Below are positions 40,337 through 47,306 of a DNA stretch of 64,000 bases, piece after piece (the stretch's first letter is position 1; every line of letters starts with the position of its first letter). The notes under the pieces are model-generated. The model saw only the letters and a list, made by a program, of their open reading frames with translations. It did not search any database and had not been told where the DNA came from. Both the position numbers and the translations under genes were made by a program. Source of the DNA: Alkanophaga liquidiphilum (GTDB lineage: Archaea > Halobacteriota > Syntropharchaeia > Alkanophagales > B39-G2); the NCBI GenBank assembly GCA_029259535.1, contig JAPHEF010000004.1, positions 16,523 through 80,522 on the forward strand. The letters run 5' to 3'.

Positions 40337-41500
40337 ATGGACAAGGAGGTCTGGGTAAGAGCCGATGAGGGGGGGTGGGAGGAGAAAAAAATAAGAATAA
40401 CAACAGCCCTCGAATCGGGCGCAGATTTCGTTCTTGTTGACGTTGAGGACGTGCCGAGGGTAAAAGAGCTCGGTATGATAAAGACGGCAGCGTTTGTCGC
40501 AGGAGACGCCGGCTTAGACGAGTTAGAAGACGTGGCGGCAGAGCTAATCGTGTTCGGCAAGGGCTGCGAGGGCGACGGCACCACACCTTTACTTTTCGAT
40601 TTTAGCCAGTCAACGCTCTTCAAATCGCTTGAAAGTGCCAAGGACGTTGTAGGGAAGGAGCGGTTGGGCGCCTACATCGAGATTCGCGGGAAGGAATATG
40701 AGCGGCTGGCGGTGGCGCTTGCAAGCTTCTGCCGTTACCTCGTTGTAGTAGGAACCGATTGGAAAGTAATCCCGCTTGAGAACTTGATAGCTGAGTTGCA
40801 GAAATACGACGTGAAGATAATCACCGGCGTGAAGGACGTTGCGGAGGCGAGGACTGCCTTCGAGACGCTGGAGCACGGCGCCGACGGCGTTTTACTCGAC
40901 ACGGACGACCTCAACGAAATAAAAAAGACGGTGGGACTGAAGGAGCTGCTTAGGCAGGAGCGTTTGCCGCTGACTATCGCCAGAGTTACGAAAATCGAGC
41001 CGCAAGGCATGGGCGACCGTGTCTGTGTGGACACATGCTCCTTAATGCGGCGTGGCGAAGGCATGCTCGTCGGCTCTTTCTCGGGTGCGTTCTTCCTCGT
41101 GCATTCCGAGACCGAGGAGAGCCCGTATGTGGAGGCTCGCCCTTTCAGAGTGAACGCCGGCGCCGTGCACTCTTACATACTCGTCGGCGAGAAGACGAAA
41201 TACCTCGCTGAACTCTCGGCGGGCGATGAGGTTCTGATTGTGAACTCGGAGGGCGTCACGAGGAAAGCAACCGTAGGACGCGTGAAGATCGAGCGGCGCC
41301 CGCTGATACTTGTGGAGGCGGAGGCTGAGGGGCGCAGGTTCAGCATAGTCCTGCAGAACGCCGAAACCATAAAGCTGATGGGTAAGGAGCGCCCGATTTC
41401 CGTGGCGGAACTCAAGGAGGGCGACGAGGTTCTGGTGCACCTCTCCTCAGAGGCGAGACACTTCGGAATCTCGATAGACGAGACGATAATCGAGAAGTAG
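40337..41500 (+). CDS. aroB': 3-dehydroquinate synthase II
   Basis: NAD-dependent archaeal enzyme that turns the ADH-synthase product into 3-dehydroquinate for aromatic amino acids. The 387-residue protein has EVWVRADEGGWEEKKIRITT at the N-terminus, a central GADGVLLDTDDLNEIKK and the C-terminal SGAFFLVHSETEESPYVEARP and LSSEARHFG blocks. It is co-transcribed with the synthase gene upstream. The stop is 4 bases from the stop of the convergent membrane gene. Confidence 0.9.
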   Translation: MDKEVWVRADEGGWEEKKIRITTALESGADFVLVDVEDVPRVKELGMIKTAAFVAGDAGLDELEDVAAELIVFGKGCEGDGTTPLLFDFSQSTLFKSLESAKDVVGKERLGAYIEIRGKEYERLAVALASFCRYLVVVGTDWKVIPLENLIAELQKYDVKIITGVKDVAEARTAFETLEHGADGVLLDTDDLNEIKKTVGLKELLRQERLPLTIARVTKIEPQGMGDRVCVDTCSLMRRGEGMLVGSFSGAFFLVHSETEESPYVEARPFRVNAGAVHSYILVGEKTKYLAELSAGDEVLIVNSEGVTRKATVGRVKIERRPLILVEAEAEGRRFSIVLQNAETIKLMGKERPISVAELKEGDEVLVHLSSEARHFGISIDETIIEK

Positions 41501-41504
41501 CGAA

Positions 41505-42071
41505 CTAGTCCGCAACGACCCCCGAATGCAAAACCGCCGCCTCCTTGAACATCGTCCACACGTAGATCTGAGCCCGATAGTAGAGGAGACCCACCGCACA
41601 GGCGACAACCACCGCTGCGATTGCGAGGAAGACAAAAGAGAATAAGGGATAATCGGGAAGCAATACTTTTGTGAACAATGTCCAGAGCGGCTTTGTGCTC
41701 TCCCTTACTGTTGTTTCCATCATTTCTTCCCCTACCAATGTCAAGGCGATATCCAGTATGACCGACAGGGCGGTCACGCCGAAGCCCGTCAGCAGCGACA
41801 GGGAGGTCATGTAGATTCTCGCCCGTGCGATTCTGTCGTCGCAGACTCGGAGGAACCTCCGCAGTTCGTCCTTGTTGTCGAAGGCGAAGTCCGAGAGTTT
41901 CAGCCGTGAGCCGCTGATGCGTCTAATTCCGCTCTCGTCGGCTTCGACCCAGCGGAACGACAAGCTCAAGAGGAGAAGCTTGAAGTACTCCGACCAAATT
42001 CTCGGGCTCCGCAGGGGTCTAGGGCTTACGACCTCGCCGCACTTCCGCACGAGCTCTTTCGCAAAGCTCAT
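41505..42071 (-). CDS. Hypothetical membrane protein with two to three spans
   Basis: The 188-residue product has a soluble N-terminal half of about 85 residues and hydrophobic segments at about 88-112 (YMTSLSLLTGFGVTALSVIL) and 142-165 (FSFVFLAIAAVVVACAVGLL). The family is not recognised. The ATG at 42071 lies 25 bases from the divergent nucleoside deoxyribosyltransferase-like gene. Confidence 0.6.
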   Translation of the reverse strand: MSFAKELVRKCGEVVSPRPLRSPRIWSEYFKLLLLSLSFRWVEADESGIRRISGSRLKLSDFAFDNKDELRRFLRVCDDRIARARIYMTSLSLLTGFGVTALSVILDIALTLVGEEMMETTVRESTKPLWTLFTKVLLPDYPLFSFVFLAIAAVVVACAVGLLYYRAQIYVWTMFKEAAVLHSGVVAD

Positions 42072-42096
42072 AAGCCGCCCGTAACAACATTGCCTT

Positions 42097-42468
42097 ATGA
42101 AGGTTATTAAGGTTTACGTGGCGGGACCGTTTTTCACGCAGGCGGAAGAGAGGTTCATGCGGGGGGTCAAAGAGGAGTTGAGTGTCGCCGGCGTTGAAGT
42201 CAAAACGCCGCTGGACATAGGTTATGTTGCCGGCGGCTCCGCCGAGGTCTTTGAGGCGGATTTACAAGCGATTCGGGAGTGCGACGTGCTCGTTGCGATA
42301 CTTGATGGGCACGACGCCGGGACGATGTGCGAGGTCGGCTACGCACGTGCGCTCGGGAAGCGCATCATTGGACTATGGACCGACAAGGAGCGGCGGCTTG
42401 ACCCCTTCGTGCAGTGGCTGTGCGACGAGGTCGTCACGAGCTTAAAGGAGCTGAGAAAGAAGGTCTGA
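42097..42468 (+). CDS. Nucleoside 2-deoxyribosyltransferase-like protein
   Basis: Small enzyme of the NDT/DNPH1 superfamily that breaks or exchanges N-glycosidic bonds of deoxynucleosides. Typical blocks are VYVAGPFFTQAEERF, the acidic AIRECDVLVAILDG and DAGTMCEVGYARALGK with the catalytic Glu. The length (123) is short, like the archaeal members. It may take part in nucleotide salvage or nucleoside monophosphate hydrolysis. Confidence 0.78.
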   Translation: MKVIKVYVAGPFFTQAEERFMRGVKEELSVAGVEVKTPLDIGYVAGGSAEVFEADLQAIRECDVLVAILDGHDAGTMCEVGYARALGKRIIGLWTDKERRLDPFVQWLCDEVVTSLKELRKKV

Positions 42469-42504
42469 CCGGCTCGTGCGTTGCGTCCGCACGTGCAAGG
42501 CTCC

Positions 42505-42543
42505 GAGGCGGCATGCCTCAATTCAAGCTCGTCAAGACGAGCT
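42505..42543. terminator. Two hairpins between convergent genes
   Basis: GAGGC/GCCTC (42505-42519) and a perfect AGCTCGTC/GACGAGCT stem with a two-base loop (42526-42543) lie in the gap between the convergent deoxyribosyltransferase-like and rps8e genes. They may act as a bidirectional transcription end, though archaeal terminators usually rely on T tracts; a TTTTAC run is at about 42600. Confidence 0.3.
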
Positions 42544-42645
42544 GAGAGCAGCGCTTCCCTGCAAGAGGTTCTAATCTCCTCTTAGGCTTTTCACACCTTA
42601 TTTTACGACCGGCTCTGCAGAGTTGAGTTTCGCCAAAGCTCGTCG

Positions 42646-43026
42646 TTACACCAGCAGTTCTGCGTTTATCACGCCGCCCTGCCCGGGGCGGTTCGTGACG
42701 ACCGCATCTCCGAGCTCCGTTTCGATGATCGCGCCCTTAGTTATGATGTTTCGCCGTGAAAACAGTGGGTTCGCCGGATTTTCCTTCACCCTCAGAATCT
42801 TGGCTTTCACGGTTACGCCCTTCCGTGGGTCTGAGACGTTTGCGACGTCGCATCGTAGGAGCCGCACCTTGCGGTTGCCGCCCCGCACCCTTATGACCTT
42901 ACGGACGGTCTCGCCGAGCGCCGTCTCGGACGGCGGACGCCCCAACTCGTACTTTCTCTTCTTCCTGTGCTTGTGGTACCTGCCACCCGAGGGCTTCCTC
43001 CTCGCCCTCCCGTGCCACACCGCCAT
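42646..43026 (-). CDS. rps8e: 30S ribosomal protein eS8 (S8e)
   Basis: Archaeal/eukaryal small-subunit protein of 126 residues. It begins with the basic MAVWHGRARRKPSGGRYHKH block and has the core IRVRGGNRKVRLLRCDVANV, then NPLFSRRNIITKGAIIETEL and the glycine-rich RPGQGGVINAELL end. ATG 43026 was chosen from the conserved N-terminus; the frame stays open to 43128 without similarity. It stands alone on this strand. Confidence 0.92.
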   Translation of the reverse strand: MAVWHGRARRKPSGGRYHKHRKKRKYELGRPPSETALGETVRKVIRVRGGNRKVRLLRCDVANVSDPRKGVTVKAKILRVKENPANPLFSRRNIITKGAIIETELGDAVVTNRPGQGGVINAELLV

Positions 43027-43342
43027 GCAAAATGAGTTGGTAACCCCATTAAAAATGCTTTCGCTCGCAAGAGGGGTGCCGAGAGTTACGTGTGGATTTG
43101 AAGCTTGAGCCGCATGCCGCCACCGCACTAGCGAGCTGAGATGTGAAACTAGAGCTGGGCGTTAGGGTCAAGGAGAGCTGCGCTCAACCGACTTAGTGAA
43201 CATTGAACTCGGCGTGGGCGGCAATAGCTTAATCCTCCCTGCGACGTTCCGTGTCGATCAAGCTCGCTCACATGCAGTTTCGAGTTTCCGGTTGGGAGAA
43301 TTTCAGAGTCTTGTGTGCGTGTTGGTTGAGTTACCGTCAAGT
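43027..43342. other. Intergenic interval upstream of rps8e
   Basis: About 315 bases with no credible gene on either strand. The minus strand shows a TTTTTAAT-like A/T run at about 43047-43056, 20-30 bases before the rps8e start, that could be its TATA region. Nothing else stands out. Confidence 0.3.
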
Positions 43343-44101
43343 TTACATAAACTTAACAGCAGGTCGTTTCAGTCGAGGACTATAGTCATCTGCCCGTATG
43401 TCATATTCACTCCAAAGCTTTTTCTGTATGCTCTCAAATTCTTTTTTCAGTTTGCGTCCCGCATCTTCGAGCTGTTTACGGCGACGCTCCACTTTATCCA
43501 TTTCAGCCAGAAAGTTCTCCCGAAGGGAGTCGGCGACGTCGGGATTTTCTTTGTAAAAGCTGTAGTCACGGCGACCACGACGTAGCTCATAGCTATGCTT
43601 TGCAATGAGCTCATAGCTATGCTTTGCAATGTTCTGAGCCAATTTCTCTATGTCTGACCAGTCCCTCCGCTGGGCATATTCCTCCAGTTTTGCCCTGTGT
43701 TCGCTAAGGAGGGTTTTAACCATGTCTTCTTCGAGAGGCTCAAGAGCTTCTGCGTAGCGCTTGCCGAGGTTATCGTATTCCTCCACTTTTCTCCAAGCAT
43801 CTGGAAACTTCTCTTTGAACTGGTCGAAAGCCAACTTTGCTCGGTCGCTGTCGTCCCACTCTGAAGGCTCCCCCAGAGGCTTGAAGCTTGGCCAAACGTC
43901 TCTGGGCATTTCCTCGATTTCACGAAGGAAGGGGGCTATGACGTACCTTATCAGGTCCAAAATTGCTGGCTTCTCGCTTTGCTTCCGCATGTGTTTGAAT
44001 TGCCGTTGTGTTTGCTTGTACTGTTTGCCGATGAAATATGCCATTGCACATGTGCCTCCAGCCATCACCCAAGTCCCGACTACCATCCAATCAACACCCA
44101 A
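43343..44101 (-). CDS. Hypothetical membrane-anchored coiled-coil protein
   Basis: A 252-residue product with one N-terminal span (WMVVGTWVMAGGTCAMAYFI, residues 5-24) followed by a long charged, helical cytoplasmic part rich in Lys/Glu heptads (for example RRRKQLEDAGRKLKKEFESI). It contains an in-frame duplication of eight residues (IAKHSYEL) from a 24-bp tandem repeat at about 43585-43632. I do not recognise the family. Codon use is AT-richer than in neighbouring genes. Confidence 0.55.
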   Translation of the reverse strand: MGVDWMVVGTWVMAGGTCAMAYFIGKQYKQTQRQFKHMRKQSEKPAILDLIRYVIAPFLREIEEMPRDVWPSFKPLGEPSEWDDSDRAKLAFDQFKEKFPDAWRKVEEYDNLGKRYAEALEPLEEDMVKTLLSEHRAKLEEYAQRRDWSDIEKLAQNIAKHSYELIAKHSYELRRGRRDYSFYKENPDVADSLRENFLAEMDKVERRRKQLEDAGRKLKKEFESIQKKLWSEYDIRADDYSPRLKRPAVKFM

Positions 44102-44322
44102 TCAGCTCCCCTCCAAAACTCTTTACTTGTTTTGCCTATCTTGCCATTTAAGTTCCCTCACGCTCGTGGCTGCTCGGCGGATCCTCATTTCTCCTCCTCA
44201 GCTGCTAGGCGACGCTGCAAGGTGTCGAGGGGCGGCGTTGATGGGAGAGGTGCCGTCGTGCGTCAGCGTCCGGTGGCGGCGATGACGAAACAAATATTTA
44301 GGTCGGAAAAGCTCTTAGTTAC

Positions 44323-45438
44323 ATGGCGAAAATTACAATAAGCCTGATAAAGGCGGACGTTGGTGGATATCCCGGACATGCTTCGGTTCATCCTAAGCTC
44401 AAGGAGAAGGCAAAGGAATGCCTGAAGCAAGCTAAAGAGTCAGGACTTCTTGTGGATTTTCACGTCATGGGCGCAGGCGACGACCTTCAGCTTCTGATGA
44501 GTCACGAGCGTGGCGTGGATGACGAGGAGATACACCAGCTTGCGTGGGACACCTTCGTCGAGGCGACGCAGGTTGCGAAGGAGCTGAAGCTTTACGGCGC
44601 CGGTCAAGACTTGCTTAAGGATGCGTTTAGCGGTAACATCCGTGGTATGGGTCCAGGCATCGCCGAGATGGAGTTTACGGAGCGTGAGGGCGAGCCGCTC
44701 ATCGCATTCATGATGGACAAGACCGAGCCCGGAGCGTTCAATCTCCCGATATTCAAGATGTTCGCCGACCCGTTCAACACCGCAGGGCTCATCATCGACC
44801 CCACGCTCCACGACGGCTTCGTCTTCGAAATCTGGGACATCATGGCACACCGCAAAGTCCTCATGCGGGCGCCCGAGGAGCTTTACGACATCCTCGCTCT
44901 CATCGGCGCAAAGTCCAGATACGTGATAAAGCGAGTGTATCCGAAGGAGACACACCCGAAGCTCCCAAGCGACGAGCCTGTTGCCGTTATAAGCACGGAG
45001 AAACTGTATCAAATCGCCGAGAAATATGTGGGTAAGGACGACCCCGTGGCGCTCGTACGGGCGCAGTCAGGACTGCCAGCGCTCGGCGAGGTTCTTGAAG
45101 CTTTTGCTTTCCCGCACCTCGTTTCAGGCTGGATGCGAGGCTCGCACAACGGTCCTGTCATGCCTGTTTCTTTCAGGTATGCGCAGTGCACCCGCTTCGA
45201 CGGTCCGCCGAGAGTCGTGGCTGCCGGCTTCCAGATTGCGAACGGCAAGCTCGTCGGACCCGTAGACCTCTTCGACGACCCCGCCTTCGACTACACGAGA
45301 CAAAAGGCGCAAGAAATAACCGAATACATGCGGCGGCACGGCCCCTTCGAGCCGCACCGACTGCCGCTCGAAGAAATGGAATATACAACGCTGCCAGAAG
45401 TCCTCAAAAAGCTTGAAAGCCGATTCGAAAGCGCCTAA
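44323..45438 (+). CDS. fbp: Fructose-1,6-bisphosphate aldolase/phosphatase (class V)
   Basis: Bifunctional enzyme of archaeal gluconeogenesis that both condenses triose phosphates and removes the 1-phosphate. The 371-residue product begins with the metal-binding TISLIKADVGGYPGHASVHP and has FHVMGAGDDLQLLMSH and NIRGMGPGIAEMEFTERE. The aldolase Tyr/Lys pair lies in SRYVIKRVYP (Tyr-x-x-Lys). All expected blocks are intact. A TATA-like AAATATTTA lies about 30 bases before the ATG. It implies that the organism builds sugars from C1/C2 units. Confidence 0.95.
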   Translation: MAKITISLIKADVGGYPGHASVHPKLKEKAKECLKQAKESGLLVDFHVMGAGDDLQLLMSHERGVDDEEIHQLAWDTFVEATQVAKELKLYGAGQDLLKDAFSGNIRGMGPGIAEMEFTEREGEPLIAFMMDKTEPGAFNLPIFKMFADPFNTAGLIIDPTLHDGFVFEIWDIMAHRKVLMRAPEELYDILALIGAKSRYVIKRVYPKETHPKLPSDEPVAVISTEKLYQIAEKYVGKDDPVALVRAQSGLPALGEVLEAFAFPHLVSGWMRGSHNGPVMPVSFRYAQCTRFDGPPRVVAAGFQIANGKLVGPVDLFDDPAFDYTRQKAQEITEYMRRHGPFEPHRLPLEEMEYTTLPEVLKKLESRFESA

Positions 45439-46071
45439 GCCGAACGTGCTTTTTCTAATTCTTCTTATTTTTTTAACGGCTTTTTAATGTTTTCAAATGC
45501 GCTACAGCAACGTTTCGCCGCTCGCCTCATGGTTCTGCTAAACGTTCCGTGCGGACGTGCCAGAGGTGGGGCGGGAGATAAGAAGCGAGAGCCGATTGCG
45601 AGCGCCTCTGCACGGGCAAGACGAGAAATCAAAACGCCGACGATGCCGTTAATAAGTTCCATGCCCCTATTTATGATGGCAGTAGGCTTAAGCAAACGGC
45701 AGGAGGGGGAAAATAGACCGCTGTGGCGTTTGCGGTTTTTATAATTTGCCTGAGGATAGCGGGAACGAGGCACGTAATAACCAAGGCTACTCAGACGAAC
45801 AGGATTCAAGTGGCGGTCATAGGAACATTGCTGGCAATGCCGTTGGTCGTGGCAATGACTTTGATTTTCGACGATATGGACTGGTTGCGGCGTTAGGATT
45901 CTGTGTGCTGACTGACGTCGGTTCTGCGCTCCTCACGCGGGAAATTAGCCTGAAAGTTGGGCGTGAGATGCTGATAATAGCAATTTTCGTGATTCTCGGC
46001 GTGCCGTGCGGCGTCGCTCGTTTCGAACTGGTTACCATGAGCCTATAATTTATCATAACCAACGATTTTGT
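45439..46071 (+). other. Gene-poor interval with a possible broken membrane gene
   Basis: No intact gene is visible. A GTG at 45723 opens a 57-residue hydrophobic frame (VAFAVFIICLRIAGTRHVIT, then AVIGTLLAMPLVVAMTLIF) that ends at TAG 45894-45896. Another frame then continues with hydrophobic stretches (GREMLIIAIFVILGVPCGVA) to a stop at 46046-46048. Together they look like a frameshifted three- to four-span membrane protein, but no family is evident. Confidence 0.35.
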
Positions 46072-46875
46072 ATGCGGTTTGTCGTGTGCGTAAAACAGGT
46101 GCCCGACCCGAGGCATTTTCACGAAATTTCTTTAGACGCGGAGACGAAGCGAATTCAGCGGGAGGGCGTGCCGTCGGTGGTAAACCCGACGGACGAGAAC
46201 GCCGTCGAAGAGGCTTTACGACTGCGAGAACGCCACAGCGGCACAGTAACGGCGATAAGCATGGGACCGCCACAGGCCGCCTCCGCTTTAAGAAAAACGC
46301 TGGCGATGGGCGTGGACACAGCCGTCCTCCTCTCAGATGCAGTTTTCGCCGGCGCCGACGCCCTCACAACAGCTTTCACGCTCGCAAAGGGCATAAAGAA
46401 GCTTGGCGGTTTTGACTTGGTGCTTTGCAGCGCCGAGTCTGCGGACGGCGGCACGTCGCAAGTCCCGCCGACGCTTGCGGAATTTCTCGGCGTGCCGCAT
46501 GCCGTTTTCGTCAGCGAAGTCGAGCATTTAAACGCTGAAAAAAAGGAGCTTGTGGTCAAGAGAGAGTTGGAAAACGGTTACATGCGGGTGCGTCTTAAGT
46601 TGCCTGCCGTCATCTCTGTAACTTCGGAAATAAACACGCCAAGGTTGCCGCCTGCAGCCAGCATCATGGAGGCGGCAAGGAAAGAGGTAAAAGTGTGGGA
46701 TGCAGTGGCTTTAGGCGTTAAGCGTGACGAGGTCGGGCTTCAAGGCTCGCCGACGAGGGTTTTGGAAATTTTCAAGCCTGAGATTGAGAGGCACCGCATC
46801 ATCTTGCGGGGCGACGCCGAGGAGGTTGTGGAAAGGGCAGTTGAGCTTCTCGAAGCGTGGGGCGCATTGGTTTAG
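46072..46875 (+). CDS. etfB: Electron transfer flavoprotein beta subunit
   Basis: AMP-binding beta subunit of the ETF heterodimer that takes electrons from acyl-CoA dehydrogenases and similar enzymes. The 267-residue product begins MRFVVCVKQVPDPRHFHEIS and has VNPTDENAVEEALRLRE, TAISMGPPQAASALRKTLAMG and CSAESADGGTSQVPPTLAEFLG. ATG 46072 is the family start; the frame is open to 46006 without similarity. Unlike the usual arrangement, the alpha subunit does not follow; the next 430 bases hold a decayed gene. An acyl-CoA dehydrogenase is 8 kb away. Confidence 0.9.
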   Translation: MRFVVCVKQVPDPRHFHEISLDAETKRIQREGVPSVVNPTDENAVEEALRLRERHSGTVTAISMGPPQAASALRKTLAMGVDTAVLLSDAVFAGADALTTAFTLAKGIKKLGGFDLVLCSAESADGGTSQVPPTLAEFLGVPHAVFVSEVEHLNAEKKELVVKRELENGYMRVRLKLPAVISVTSEINTPRLPPAASIMEAARKEVKVWDAVALGVKRDEVGLQGSPTRVLEIFKPEIERHRIILRGDAEEVVERAVELLEAWGALV

Positions 46876-46937
46876 CGCAACATACTTCCCGTATTACGGT
46901 TGCGTTACGGTTAGCGCTCTTCGCTCCTTGTTCTCGC

Positions 46938-47170
46938 TCACATCCCAACCCTCGCAGCCTTTTTCTCCCACTCCGCCGCCACAAAGCGCTCTCTTGAAAA
47001 TACGAAATGGAAAAAGAGCCCGATGCCTCGGCCGTCGAGCCCTCACGGAAACCACAAATACTCGGGCGAGTGTAAAAATTAATGAAAGTGAGAAAGGCAT
47101 TGACGATGACGTAAACAGCGAGATGCGCCAGAAACCCGCCTCGCCTTCTCAACCTCTAATTCCCTCCCTC
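46938..47170 (-). pseudogene. Decayed 2TM-domain protein gene
   Basis: The minus strand encodes the parts of a small 2TM-domain protein in different frames. The first span is FLAHLAVYVIVNAFLTFINF (start region about 47152). After a shift near 47065-47075 the second part reads YLWFP, a TGA at 47043-47045 where Trp is expected, then GLDGRGIGLFFHFVFSRERF and a TGA at 46938. The frameshift and stop indicate a pseudogene. The rest of the interval up to rad50 shows only its promoter region. Confidence 0.55.
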
Positions 47171-47306
47171 CATACCCGCTTGAAGTCCTCCGAGGTGCCA
47201 ATGCTCTATATCAGTTACCTCATATAAAACGTTGCAGAACAACAAGGTCTTTTCCCAAAAATAGTTAGCAGAACGGTTAAATGTTAAAGGGGAAACTTGT
47301 AGTGAG

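Noticed and set aside
43196..43585. 129-residue plus-strand frame overlapping the coiled-coil gene
   Set aside because: Most of it is antisense to the better-supported minus-strand gene and it has no ribosome site or known motif.
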